From assembly GCF_027594745.1 (NCBI RefSeq), contig NZ_CP110854.1, positions 3,055,501-3,119,500 of the forward strand: 64,000 nt of DNA, read 5' to 3'. The stretch comes from Saprospira grandis. Its GTDB lineage: Bacteria > Bacteroidota > Bacteroidia > Chitinophagales > Saprospiraceae. This document shows, piece after piece, positions 17,224-27,614 of the stretch; the first letter of the stretch is position 1, and each line of letters begins with the position of its first letter. The translations under genes were made by a program, and so were the position numbers. The notes beneath the pieces are model-generated. The model was not told the origin of the DNA and searched no databases. It saw nothing but the letters and a program-made list of their open reading frames with translations.

Positions 17224-20200
17224 TTAAGGCAAAATATTGATCGCTAAGGGGGCGGCCCATTGCCGCTCTTCCTGCGTATAATAACGGAAAACAGAAGAGG
17301 CCGAGCTCTCATAGCTTCCTGGAATATCGGCTTTGAGCGCCAACTGAAAACTTCGCTCTTCTTGGGCCTGTAGTTGGTCCAAATGCAAAACCACAAAGTC
17401 TTCAAATAACTCAAAATGCTCAAAATGTCCCTGCTCTTGCAAGGCTTTTAGCTGCTTGAGCTGAGGCGACAAACCTGCGGGGATGCCAATCATGGCCATC
17501 ACTACGGGCTGGTTTTGCTGCCCTTCTGCCTTCATTTGGACCTCTAGACTAGCCTGCTGTCCCATCCGAATATCGCTTTGCAAAAGACGGGTCTGCAAAC
17601 GCAGTACAGAAGCCGCCGAGTTTTGAGGCAGGCTGGTATTATAAGCCAATTCCAACTCAAAGGGGAGGGCCTGCTTGCAACCCTCATAACGCAGTTCTAT
17701 GTTTTGCTTGCCTGCGCTGAGGTAGGGCGTCAAATCGGGCAGAGTAATTTCCTTTTGGCCCGCTACAAACTCCTGACTAAAGAGCTTTTTCCCATCTTTA
17801 TAGACCAATATACGGCCCGATTCTGCGGCCCGCTTATTCAGTTCGGTATAGGCCAAAATGGCTTTAAGGGCCAAAACAGTACCCTGCGTAGAGCCATAAC
17901 CATAGTAGTTTTTGCAGTTGGGCAAAAAGTCAATGGCCTTAGTCACCTGAGCCGTCAAGCCATCATAGCGCATAAGGGCTATAGCCGTTAGGGCTGTCGT
18001 TTCGGCCAAAAGCGCCTGCCCAGTAGAGTTAACAACCGAACATTTTGCTCCCTTATAAGCACCATCCTTTTGTTGGGCCGCCCGCAAAAAGGGCAGCAGG
18101 CTCTTGCCTCGCTTGTCTTTGGCCGCCCAAAGGGCATTGGCCACCAAAGCGGTTAGATAAGGGTCTTCAGACTTTACTGCCTGCTTATAGCTAGCCGTAA
18201 GCTCTTTTTCGATTTCTTGGCCCAAACCAGCTTCTGCCAAAGCCCAAACAATATAGGCATCGGTGATTTCGGAAGTGGCCCAAGAGTGTAGGTGGTTGGG
18301 GTTTTTCTTCCAGCCCCCTTGGCCATTACGTCTAGATAGTAACCATTTTTGCGTGCGCGTGATCAAAGCGGGATCCACATCAAATACAGCTTGCATATCA
18401 ATAAATTGCATCAAGCCATAGGCAGTTAGGGCCTCATGCCCAGGGTCCCGTCCCCACCAATCAAAACCTCCAGAGGGCGATTCATAGCCCGTCAAGCGGC
18501 CATAACCTACTTCTAGGTATTCTTTGGCTTGCGCTTCTAGGGCGGGGCGACTCTGATTGCTGCTTCTTAGGTAGTTGAGGGCCAAAAGGTTGGGGTAGTT
18601 GCTACTAGAGGTTTGCTCAAAGCAACCAGAAGGCATCCGCATCATGCTTGCAATGCCATCCATGACTTGGTCCAAACTATTGGGGTAAACTTTAAATTGC
18701 GCCCGAATACTTCCCGCTACTGGTTTTTCTAAGTGGAGCTGCATGCGGTTCTTTAGGGCCTGCCCCGCATAAACCGAACGGACCGGAAAGCCTTTGTCTA
18801 AGATGACAATATCTTGCTCCATGGCATCATTAAAGGCTTCGCCTTTTAGGGCAAGCACTAATTTGCCCGATTGGGCCTCTTGCCCAATTTTGACTGCCAC
18901 AAATTTAGTGATGGCCTTTGCAGGGGCTAGCTCGATTATTGGCTCTAAGTCAGTAAGTAGGCTGATGCCCTCGGGAAGATCGAGGCTAAGCTGTACTTTT
19001 TGGAGCTGATCGCTGCGGTTGGCGATGCTAACCGGAATTTCTAAACGATCTTGCTTGAGGACCTGAGCCGGGAGCTTGGCCGATACGCTCAATGGGGTTT
19101 GTACAAAGAAGCGACTGTCTTGGCGACCTACACCGCCTGTTTGTCCACAACCCTCTACCACCACTTTAAATTGAGTGATGGCATCGCTACAGTAAAAGCT
19201 TAGTTTGGCCCGCCCATTCTTTAGCTGAATTAAGGGCGCCCAATACAAGGTTTTTCTAAAGTCGGTCCGCTTTTCAGGCATGGCCTGCTCTGCGGTATAA
19301 GCAGGGGCATAGAAAGTCCTGGCCCGATCAATTTGCATAATAACAGTACGTAGTTGCTCTTTCTGTCTTTCTTCTTCTCGTCTAGGCATGGGCTTGGGCA
19401 TAGGTCTGCGTTTGCCCATAAGAGCATCGTCTTCTGCTATATCTTTGCGAGCTTCTACTTCTTCTGGGAGGGCTTTTTCTTCTACTTTGTTCCCTATCTC
19501 AAATAGTAAAGCAGGGGGGGGCGGAGGAGGAGGGGGCGGAGGGGGAGGAACGCCTACGCCTCCAAGCATTCCCATTCTATCCTCTTCGAGCTCCAAGACG
19601 GCATCATCAAACTGAGGAGCTTCTAGTTGTCTTACTTGGGCCCGCTTGCTTCTACGAGCTAGCTGTAGTTGAGCAATGGCTCTTTCCTTTTTGCGCTCTA
19701 CCACCGCCTTTTTGCTAAACTGAAAGTTGGCCCTACGGTTTTCTCCCTTTCCTTGGAGCTGAACCCGCTTTGTGGGCAGCGAGATCTGCCCCTGAACAAG
19801 GCGGGCTTCGCTTACTTCTTCCGAAATACTGATTTGATATTCTCCTTTCTTATTGATCTTGGCCTCGCCTAGGTAGCGCCCCCGACCATAAAACTGTAGT
19901 TTTCCTTTTTTAAAGTGACGATCAGGCTTTTCTTCCTGTTGTACTTTTCCCGATAGCTTAATTTGGCGATAGTAGACAATATTGCTCTGTTGGCCATAAA
20001 CCGAAAAGCTAACGACTTGGTCCAAAAAGCCCTGATTACTCAATTTTGCTTGTACGGCTCCCTGATAGTTGGGCCAAAAGATGTTGTATTCTCCTGCTTC
20101 ATTGGTGCTAAAACTTTTTCCCCCTAGCTGAAGCTCAACATTGGGGATACCTTGCCCTTGGGCATCTACCACTTTGCCCAAAAAGCGAGCTTTTTCTGCC

Positions 20201-21888
20201 TGATGGGCATAGTTGGGGGCTTGTTCTAACTGTTTCCAGTCAAAGTTGCGCCAACCTTGGGTAAGCAGTAGCTGGTCCAAAGCAGTAGGGCGATGAATAT
20301 GGGGTTTTTCTCTTTCTAGGTCATCCGCCTCATCAAAGTAAAAGTTGGGCGAAGCAATCTTGCCTTTGAGCTGGCTGCTCAATAGGAGGCTGGCCAAAAT
20401 ATGCGGCTCTTCATCATCGGCAAAGCTGAGCAAACTTTCATCGACTACCGATAAGGCAAATTGGCCATTAACGGCCTTGCCTAAATGGTCCGTTACCCGA
20501 ATGTCTAGTTCTACCTGCTCTCTAGGGAGATATTTCTCTTTGGGCGTCTGTATCTGAATTTGCAAACGCTTCTCGGCATTGGCAAAGACCAAACGCTCGG
20601 CTATGGGCTGCATTTCTGCATCAAATAGGGTGAGCTGTACTAGGCCCATAGGTAAGTCCGCTATGGGAATTTGCAAAGGGCTAGCTCCTACGGCCAATTT
20701 TAGGTCCTTACTATAATAAGGTTGTTGCTGTTGGTGAAGGACCAAAAAAGCAGCCTGCTCTTTGCTGCTCAAGATATCGAGGTCTAGAAACTGACTGCTC
20801 TGACTCCGCAAACGCAAACCTAGGCTTTTGCTGCTTTCTACTTGCGGTAGGGCAAAACTATCCTTTTTTACTTTGGGACTGAGTACTTTGGCATAATAGC
20901 GCTCTCCAGCTTTGGGCTGAAATAACAAACTGCCCATGCCCGCATGATAGCTGCTAAAGTCTTGTAGGTATTGGCCCTGACTATTAAAGATTTGTCCCGA
21001 AACCTTGACGGCCTGCCCCTTTTCATCTATAGCCTTAAAGGCCAAGGTCTACCGAAAGTTGGGCAATAGATCTCCCCCTTCTGCAAAAAACTGCAAATCT
21101 ACCTTGCCCATTTGTAGGGGAATGGGCCGAGCAATGGCTTCTTGCTGTCCCTCAAAGGGAAAAAAGATGTTGATGAGGGCTTGCTGTGTAGATTCCTCTT
21201 TGGGAAGCTGAGCCTGCACCAAAGCCTGGCCCATTCCATTCGTTTTTCCTTGGCCTTCTTTTACTTTTCTACCATTTACAATCAAATGATAGCTAAATGC
21301 CTGATTGGCCAAAGGTTGCTTGTTGAGTTGCTGTAACTGAAGCTCGGCATTGACCTGCTGGCCTAAGGCATAGGATTTCTCCTGAAAGCGAAGCCGCATA
21401 TTTAAACGAGGGAGTACCGGCTTTTGGACCTGAATCTCTCGCTCATAAAATTGCTGACTGTTCTTTTGCCATTGAGTGTAGGCTTTTAGCTTGTAGTAAC
21501 CTCCAGAAAGGCTAGCAGGCAACTGAAAATCGCCAGCAGTTTGCCCATTTTCTAGAGTGTAGCGCTTTTTATCTAAAACCTGCCCTTTGCCATTGAGTAA
21601 TTCTACATACACAATCTCTGAAATTGTAGAGGGAGAGAGGTCGGCAGGATCACGCAAATAGACCGAAAACCAAAGGTCTTCGCCTGGCTGGTAAATAGGC
21701 CGATCGCATTGTAAATAAACCAATTCTTGGCCCCGCTGCTCTTGCTGCTGCTCCATTTTAGTTTGTAGCTGCTTGAGCTTGGGGTGATTGGAAAAAGGCG
21801 AGCCCCCAGAAAGGGCATAGCCTATGCCTAAGCTAAAGAGCAAAAGGCTGGATAAGGCTAAAAGCCTGGAATGACGGAATAAATACAT
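17224..21888 (-). pseudogene. Alpha-2-macroglobulin-like protein gene interrupted by an in-frame TAG
   Basis: Bacterial alpha-2-macroglobulin (MG2-type beta domains, alpha-helical thioester domain), a periplasmic or surface protease trap. From ATG 21888 to the stop at 17224 there are 1555 codons in a single frame, broken only at codon 280 by TAG (21049-21051). Sequence continues on both sides (EGGDLLPNFR, stop, TLAFKAIDEKGQ), so one C-to-T change in a CAG codon would explain it. The thioester motif GCFEQ is intact near residue 1087 (about 18628). A run of 12 prolines (about 19513-19548) precedes the MG bait-like region. The N-terminal signal is RLLALSSLLLFSLGIGYA. Either a recent pseudogene, two-part expression with restart, a recoded codon or a sequencing error. 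Confidence 0.8.
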
Positions 21889-22064
21889 AGGGAAATTTAA
21901 GTTAAGTGAGTGAAAGTTCGCTAGCCAAGGATAAGAAAAAAATCTATGGCCATTTACAGCCAAACTAGATTATCCTCAACTATTCAAAAAGATGCAGCCT
22001 TAGCAGAATCTGGTGCCCAGAATCATTAAATCCCCCCCTAATTCAATCAAAAAATGATAGGATA

Positions 22065-22538
22065 ATGCAAAAAAGTACTATTTTAATTGCCAGAGAAATC
22101 CCTAGCCCCCCAAAAAAACACTTCACACACCTTTTAATGGATAATTTTATGGAACTCAAAGGGATAAGTTTACACTACCACCCCAAAGAACACTTTATTG
22201 AGGGGAAGTTTACAGGCGTAGCGCTTACTAATACAGGAGCCCAGGCTATGCAAGCTATTATTGCAACTATAGAAAAACATGATTGCCCCTATGTCTTTTT
22301 TGATGTTAGTGAGACATTATCTATGCTGACAACCGCAGAGAATTTTGAGTTCGCTACTAGCCTGATGGAAATGGGCTTTTTAGATGATCGTTATCGATGG
22401 AGTATTTACTATAAAGCAGACCCTCATATTTATGAGATGCTACACAATGTGATCAAAATGCAAAGCATTGCACATCTCTATATTGATAATGATAAGGAGT
22501 CGGCTATGAAATGGTTGATGGATCAAAAAAACAGCTAA
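22065..22538 (+). CDS. Small cytoplasmic protein, STAS/SpoIIAA-like fold suspected
   Basis: 157 residues from ATG 22065; the ATG at 22137 (MDNFMELKG) is an equally good start and would give 133 residues of tighter fold. There is no signal peptide or membrane helix. The pattern of strands and helices (SLHYHPKEHFIEGKFTG, AQAMQAIIATIEKHDCPYVF, TAENFEFATSLMEMGF) resembles SpoIIAA-like or STAS/SEC14 proteins found in Bacteroidota, but I see no signature residue. It lies divergent from the alpha-2-macroglobulin gene and 51 bases before lgt. Confidence 0.6.
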   Translation: MQKSTILIAREIPSPPKKHFTHLLMDNFMELKGISLHYHPKEHFIEGKFTGVALTNTGAQAMQAIIATIEKHDCPYVFFDVSETLSMLTTAENFEFATSLMEMGFLDDRYRWSIYYKADPHIYEMLHNVIKMQSIAHLYIDNDKESAMKWLMDQKNS

Positions 22539-22554
22539 GTCAATTATTTTTTTC

Positions 22555-22562
22555 TACTTTTG
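22555..22562 (+). promoter_or_regulatory. Possible -7 element of lgt
   Basis: TACTTTTG fits TAnnTTTG, 27 bases before the lgt ATG. No convincing -33 element is seen. Confidence 0.4.
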
Positions 22563-22589
22563 TGGCAAGTTATTTTTAAACCTGCCCGT

Positions 22590-23438
22590 ATGAATTTTCT
22601 ACTCAATTATATTCCCTGGTCCCCAGATCCCGTTTTGCTCCGCTTTGGTAGCTTTGAACTCCGCTATTATTCGCTCTTTTTTGCCTTTGGATTTATCCTC
22701 GGCTATATGATCATCCTCCGATTGGTCAAAAAAGAAGGCGAAAAGCCCGAGCTGCTGGACCAGTTCCTTATGTATGTAGTCATCGGGACCATCTTGGGCG
22801 CACGCCTAGGCCATTGTATTTTCTATGATTGGGAGTATTTCTCTCAACATCCGCTAGAAATGTTTCTGCCCGTACAATTTGAGCCCGAATTTCAATTTAC
22901 GGGCTTTAGAGGCCTAGCTAGCCATGGCGGCGCCTTTGGCATTACGGCCGCTTTGTTGCTCTTGGCCCGCAGACAAAAAAAGTCTGTTTTTTGGTACCTC
23001 GATAAGCTGGCCGTGGTGGTGCCTTTGGCGGGGATGTTTATCCGTTTGGGCAACCTCATGAACTCCGAAATTGTTGGAGAGCCTACCGATTTACCTTGGG
23101 CCTTTCAGTTTAGACTCATGAGCTCCCATGATGGCGATCCCATGGAGCCCCGACACCCCTCTCAGCTCTATGAGGCCATTAGCTATCTGGCCATTTTTGG
23201 CTTTATGTTTTGGTACTATGCAAAACGCTATGGCAAGGTCCAACAAGGCCAAGTATTTGGGGTTTTCTTTGCCCTCCTTTTCTTTGATCGCTTCTTATTG
23301 GAGTATACCAAAATCAATGAGGGAATTAGCGAAGATGCTTTAATTAACATGGGACAAATCTTATCGATCCCTTTCATCCTAATTGGCCTTTATTTGGCTT
23401 GGTCCAAAAACAAACCGCCTACTCCCAAGACTTACTAA
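22590..23438 (+). CDS. lgt: Prolipoprotein diacylglyceryl transferase
   Basis: Inner-membrane enzyme that moves diacylglycerol from phosphatidylglycerol to the lipobox cysteine, the first step of lipoprotein maturation. 282 residues with about seven membrane helices. Signature sites: GARLGHCIFYDW, GLASHGGAFG (catalytic-region His), RLGNLMNSEIVG (the family signature) and HPSQLYEA. The ATG at 22590 starts MNFLLNYIPWSPDP as in other Bacteroidota; an in-frame TTG 10 codons upstream is rejected because the -7-like box lies over it. Its substrates here include GldJ and the imelysin lipoprotein. Confidence 0.93.
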   Translation: MNFLLNYIPWSPDPVLLRFGSFELRYYSLFFAFGFILGYMIILRLVKKEGEKPELLDQFLMYVVIGTILGARLGHCIFYDWEYFSQHPLEMFLPVQFEPEFQFTGFRGLASHGGAFGITAALLLLARRQKKSVFWYLDKLAVVVPLAGMFIRLGNLMNSEIVGEPTDLPWAFQFRLMSSHDGDPMEPRHPSQLYEAISYLAIFGFMFWYYAKRYGKVQQGQVFGVFFALLFFDRFLLEYTKINEGISEDALINMGQILSIPFILIGLYLAWSKNKPPTPKTY

Positions 23439-23445
23439 TCTATAT

Positions 23446-23470
23446 AAAGACTCCTTTTTGGGGTCTTTTT
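23446..23470 (+). terminator. Terminator of lgt
   Basis: AAGACTCC pairs with GGGGTCTT (one T-G pair) around TTTTT, followed by eight T residues that run into repeat copy 7. Confidence 0.82.
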
Positions 23471-23474
23471 TTTG

Positions 23475-23705
23475 GGGGCCTCCGCCTCGCTTTGCTCGTC
23501 GGCGCTACGTTTCGGGGCTCGCTGTTCGCTCGGCCCTGCGTCGCTTTGCTCCTTGGTCTGGCCTTCGGCCACCCCTGCACATCGCTAGGCCTGCGGGCCT
23601 AACGGCCCTTTGATCCCGCCCTACAGATCGGTTACTCCCTTTGGTCGTCGAACTGCGCCCTAAAGGGCTTGTTGTGGCCGTTCTGGCCTACGGCCAGTTA
23701 GGGCC
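23475..23705 (+). repeat. Structured intergenic repeat, copy 7, with an extra module
   Basis: Plus orientation, core 23475-23591: ends GGCCT/AGGCC, inner pair GGGG/CCCC. After a GGGCCTAACGGCCC hairpin comes a second module (23630-23705) starting GGTTACTCCCTTTGGTCG and holding CCCTAAAGGG and GGCCTACGGCC hairpins. The same module, inverted, is in the copy at 29 kb. Confidence 0.85.
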
Positions 23706-23752
23706 AAAGGCCCTAGTTGGACCAAAACGACATCTTGGCTGCAATAGCAAAA

Positions 23753-24194
23753 GAGTGTTTGCTGGAGAGGAAATGGTCTTTTGGAGTTGCAAAGGAGCAT
23801 TCGCTGGAGAGGAAATGCTGTTTGGGCTTGCAATGGAGTGTTTGCTGGAAAAGAAATGGTCTTTTGGGCTTGCAATGGAGCATTCGCTGGAGAGGAAATG
23901 CTGTTTGGGCTTGCAATGGAGTGTTTGCTGGAAAAGAAATGGTCTTTTGGGCTTGCAATGGAGCATTCGCTGGAGAGGAAATGCTGTTTGGGCTTGCAAT
24001 GGAGTGTTTGCTGGAAAAGAAATGGTCTTTTGGGCTTGCAATGGAGCATTCGCTGGAGAGGAAATGCTGTTTGGGCTTGCAATGGAGCATTCGCTGGAAA
24101 AGAAATGGTCTTTTGGGCTTGCAATGGAGCATTTGCTGGAAAAGAAATGGTCTTTTAGGCTTGCAAAGGAGCATTTGCTGGAAAAGAAATGATC
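23753..24194. repeat. 41/42-bp tandem repeat array, about 10.6 units, stop-free in six frames
   Basis: Two unit types alternate: A (41 bp, GAGCATTCGCTGGAGAGG start) and B (42 bp, GAGTGTTTGCTGGAAAAG start), both closing GGGCTTGCAATG. The order is a divergent first unit (23753), then A-B-A-B-A-B-A, a hybrid, a B-like unit and a partial unit from 24169. An A+B pair is 83 bp, not a multiple of three, so reading frames rotate; even so, no stop occurs in any of six frames between about 23781 and 24124. It ends in AAATGATC-TAAAAG-GATCATTT. No promoter, signal peptide or gene-like start is seen, so I do not call a CDS. Confidence 0.93.
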
Positions 24195-24294
24195 TAAAAG
24201 GATCATTTAGGAGGGTTGGCCCAAGGCCGAAGCTATAAAAAGGGAAGAAAGCCTTGCTTGGCTGGGCAAGGCCCTACTGGCCGCAGGCCAGAAC

Positions 24295-24416
24295 GGCTGA
24301 GGGATGGGCAGCAGGGCCGCCAAAGGCGGCAGACCGAGGCGCTTTGGCGCCGAAGGGCCGAGCGAATAGCGAGCTGCGAGACAGCCCGACCCCGAGCAAA
24401 GCGAGGGGGCAGCCCC
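24295..24416 (-). repeat. Structured intergenic repeat, copy 8
   Basis: Minus orientation, ends GGCTG/CAGCC, inner pair GCAG/CTGC, hairpins GGCCGCCAAAGGCGGC-like and GGCGCTTTGGCGCC. Outer palindromes (GCCTTGCTTGGCTGGGCAAGGC, GGCCGCAGGCC) extend left to about 24250. With copy 7 it frames the tandem array in inverted orientation. Confidence 0.86.
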
Positions 24417-24531
24417 AAAATAACAGCAGAAAAGAAAAAAGGGAAGAAAAAGAAGAGTGATAGAGAGAGGCGAAAAAAATTATCAAATTCGGTAGACTTG
24501 ATTATTTTAGAGCAAAATAAAATAGCTCCTT

Positions 24532-27500
24532 ATGTTGCAGCCCAAAGAAACTTCCTCTAGCGATCAATTATTTTTAACGGCCTTGGCCCAGCTCAATGTT
24601 TTGCCCTTAGATGAGCGGCAACTAGATTTGTGGTTATTGAATGCCTTGGGGGCTGATTTGCCTGTGCGTTTAATGGCTAAATTGCTCAAGCAAAAGGAGT
24701 TTGAGTTTGGTTTGGACCTGCGGCAGTACAAGCAGCTAGAAAGTACCGAAAAGGCGAGGCTTGCGGCCATGCAAGAGCGCTTTAGTAGTTTGGCCAACCA
24801 GCAGCAGAAATTGCAGTTGGGTTTTCCTTTATTGCTTTTAGAAGATGAGGGTTTGGGCCAATTGGTGCAAGCGCCTATTTTTATATGGGAATTGCAGCTA
24901 GAGGCTGCGGAAGATGGGGATCCTCGGCATTGGATGTTGTCCTATGATTCGGATTCGGCTTTGCAATATAATGAATTATTGCAAAACTATTTGATTAGTC
25001 GCTTTAAGCTAGATTGGGAAGAAATTTTGCCGCCCAAAGAGGAGCTCAAGGCGCAAACCTTACTAGATGCCTTAAACCAGTTGGCGGAAAAGTTGGGTTT
25101 GGATGCGCCGGGTTTGCCCAAGCTTTACCCTTGTCCGCATCCGCAATTATCGGAAGAAGAGCGGCCCAAAAACGCCATCTATTGGGCGGGGATCTTGGGT
25201 CAATTGGAGCAGCCCAAGCAGTTGGAGCAGGCTTTGCCCTTAGGGTTGAAGGGGAGTCCCAAGCCTATTTGGCACAGCAAGCTAGCCGCTTTAGCCGTTA
25301 GTGGGCCAGAGCGGAGCTTATTGCAAGCCTTGTACAAGGGCCAAAACGTTCAGCAATTGCAGAGTACTGTTGGTCTACCTCGTTTGCCTATTGCTGCTAT
25401 TGCGGGCCTATTGGCGGATGGTGGAAATGCTTTAGTGGTTTGTCCCTTGAATCGCATAGAAGCCTATCAGAACCAGTTTATGGAACAGGGGGTTTTGCCT
25501 GGGCCGGCTTGGGTATGGAAAAACAAAGAAGAGGCTCGGGCGCAGCTATTTAGCCTATTGGCCAAGGAGCCCAAAAAGCAAGGGGGGAAAGAGCAGGCCA
25601 GTTATCAGTTACAATTGCAGAAATACCTCTTACAATTGCAGAAATTGGATCAGGGGCAGGAAGCCTTGGGCCAAGAAGGCCTATTGGGGGAAGATTGGAG
25701 CCAGATGTTGGGGCGTTATTTGGGTTATCAGCAAGAAGAAGGCAAGCAATTTTTGTCGAGAATCTTGCAAAAAGAAGACTACATCTTTAGTCCCAAAGAA
25801 TATGAGGAGCTCTTGCAGGCCATTAGGGAGCAGGAGGCGCTATTTGCCCCTATACGGAGCTTAGCCCACCCCTTGAGTCAGTTAAGAGATGAGCTCTTTT
25901 TAGAAAATACAGAGGAGGCGGCCGAGCAGCTTTTGCAGAAGGAATTGCCTTGGAAAACCGAGGAGTTTCGACAGCTACATTTAGATTACAGCAGCTTTTT
26001 GGATGCCTACTATGATGAGTTGCTTTTGCATCATCAGCAGCATGCGATGGCCTTGCGCAAGCAACTGGACCGTCTGCAGGAGATGATGGCCATTTATCAG
26101 AAGGTTTATGGGGATGAATTTGGAGAAAACAGAGCTGGCTATAGCAATCGCTTGCGATTGATGTCCGTATTTTCTAAGCGTCATCAGCAACTTTTGGCGG
26201 CCAAGCAGCAAATTGCGGAGGAATACGAGCAATTATTATCGCTTTATGACAGCAAGCAATACTTTGTCTTTGCGCTCAAGGAAATGCGTCAATTTAACAG
26301 CATCAATGCCCTTTATCAGCACATTCAGGAGTTTGAAAAGCGGGCGCAGCATTGGAGCCAGCGTTTGCCCAAGCAAATGCGGGAGAAGGTCAATGCTTTA
26401 GAGTTGAGCTCTATCTTGCCCTTGGACCGAAAATCGCAATTGCAAGCTTTGGAAGAGCGCTTGATGGAGGCCTTAGAAGGTCTAAACGCTTTGCCTTTCT
26501 TTAAAAAGCGCTTTAGTGTAGGGGCTGATTCTCTGCCTGCTAGAGAGCAGTTTTTGCGAGATAGCTTTGCCCAGCTATTGGCCATAGAAGAAGAGTTGCC
26601 CAACTTCTTGGCTTATTATCGCTGGCGAAAACATTGGTTATTATTGGGCAAGCGGGGGCGGCAGTTGCTCAAAGCCCTGATTGCTAGCCGTCCCAAATCT
26701 TGGGAAACGGCCTTTAAGAGCTGGTACTACTATAACTATTTGGCGGCTACCTATTCCTTGGCCTTACCTTCGGCAAGGACCGATTTGCAGGACCTATTGG
26801 AGCAGGAGCGTAGCTTGCAGCCACATTTGCGAGAGGCGGCCCGCAAGAACGTAGCTTTGCGGAATGAAGAATTGCATCAGGATTGGAAGAAAAACAACAA
26901 ATTGCCCTTATCGCAGGGGAGTAGAGCTTGGCAGGATGAACCCTTGGGGGCTTTGATCGAGCATTTGGGTTGGGAGCGGATTCATCAATTGTCTCCCGTT
27001 ATTATAGCCACGCCTGCCATGCTAGAAGAATTTTTGCCAGAGCGTTTGGCACATTTTGAATTGGTCCTTTTAGAATCTGGGGAGCAAATGCCTGCAGAGC
27101 GCAGCCGTCGTTTGTTGCAATTGGGAGCCCAGCAATGGAGCGTAGGGGAGTTGCCTTTGAGTAGTTTTAGGGGGCAATCGGCTGCGGCTTATTCTATGCA
27201 GCCCAAGGCCTTGAGTTTGCCGGCCCCTAGTTTTGGTCAGGCCCTCAAAACCTATTTGAGTCGCTACATAGATGAAGAGCGTTTATTGGCCAATCAGAAA
27301 GTAGAGGGAGTTTGGGCCAATTTATTGGTGGAGTCTAGTCGAGCGGGAGAAAAACCCTTAATCCTTTTATTGGATGGTTGGATGAAACAGCAAGCCCCGG
27401 GCGACTATCTATCGGCTGTAGAGGCCCAAAATCGTTTGGCCCAAGAAGGCTATTGGGTGGTTGAGTTGTATTCTTTCAATTTTTGGCAAAATAGAGAGGG

Positions 27501-27546
27501 GGAGTTGCGGAGCTTGGCTGCGGCCATATTGAATTGGGATAAGTAG
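24532..27546 (+). CDS. Large protein resembling a catalytically dead UPF1-like (SF1) helicase
   Basis: 1004 residues, soluble, rich in Leu, Gln and Glu. Three places line up with DUF4011/UPF1-type helicases but lack the catalytic residues. Near residues 265-305, ALYKGQNVQQL then STVGLPRLPIAAIAGLLADG and NALVVCPLNR stand where a Walker A (GPPGTGKS) and a following strand should be. The middle (about 360-770) is long coiled-coil-like helix. At 842-854, FELVLLESGEQMP stands where FDLVIFDEASQMP would be, followed by QQWSVGELPLSSF for the VVVGDPKQLPPTSF strand. The last 45 residues (EAQNRLAQEGYWVVELYSFNFW) resemble a restriction-like C-terminal domain. All by eye. Confidence 0.6.
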   Translation: MLQPKETSSSDQLFLTALAQLNVLPLDERQLDLWLLNALGADLPVRLMAKLLKQKEFEFGLDLRQYKQLESTEKARLAAMQERFSSLANQQQKLQLGFPLLLLEDEGLGQLVQAPIFIWELQLEAAEDGDPRHWMLSYDSDSALQYNELLQNYLISRFKLDWEEILPPKEELKAQTLLDALNQLAEKLGLDAPGLPKLYPCPHPQLSEEERPKNAIYWAGILGQLEQPKQLEQALPLGLKGSPKPIWHSKLAALAVSGPERSLLQALYKGQNVQQLQSTVGLPRLPIAAIAGLLADGGNALVVCPLNRIEAYQNQFMEQGVLPGPAWVWKNKEEARAQLFSLLAKEPKKQGGKEQASYQLQLQKYLLQLQKLDQGQEALGQEGLLGEDWSQMLGRYLGYQQEEGKQFLSRILQKEDYIFSPKEYEELLQAIREQEALFAPIRSLAHPLSQLRDELFLENTEEAAEQLLQKELPWKTEEFRQLHLDYSSFLDAYYDELLLHHQQHAMALRKQLDRLQEMMAIYQKVYGDEFGENRAGYSNRLRLMSVFSKRHQQLLAAKQQIAEEYEQLLSLYDSKQYFVFALKEMRQFNSINALYQHIQEFEKRAQHWSQRLPKQMREKVNALELSSILPLDRKSQLQALEERLMEALEGLNALPFFKKRFSVGADSLPAREQFLRDSFAQLLAIEEELPNFLAYYRWRKHWLLLGKRGRQLLKALIASRPKSWETAFKSWYYYNYLAATYSLALPSARTDLQDLLEQERSLQPHLREAARKNVALRNEELHQDWKKNNKLPLSQGSRAWQDEPLGALIEHLGWERIHQLSPVIIATPAMLEEFLPERLAHFELVLLESGEQMPAERSRRLLQLGAQQWSVGELPLSSFRGQSAAAYSMQPKALSLPAPSFGQALKTYLSRYIDEERLLANQKVEGVWANLLVESSRAGEKPLILLLDGWMKQQAPGDYLSAVEAQNRLAQEGYWVVELYSFNFWQNREGELRSLAAAILNWDK

Positions 27547-27552
27547 GCCATA

Positions 27553-27599
27553 AAAAAAAAGTCCTTGCTACTTTATTTAGGTAGCAAGGACTTTTTTTT
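27553..27599. terminator. Bidirectional terminator between convergent genes
   Basis: GTCCTTGCTAC (27561-27571) pairs perfectly with GTAGCAAGGAC (27581-27591); A run before and T run after serve both directions. Confidence 0.93.
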
Positions 27600-27614
27600 G
27601 AAGAGAGAACTGCA

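Noticed and set aside
23753..24194. CRISPR array
   Set aside because: Units follow each other without unique spacers, and no cas gene is in the window.
23641..24238. Long open frames on both strands over the tandem array (up to about 180 codons)
   Set aside because: All six frames are open because the unit lacks stops; unit lengths of 41 and 42 break any frame, and there is no signal for expression.
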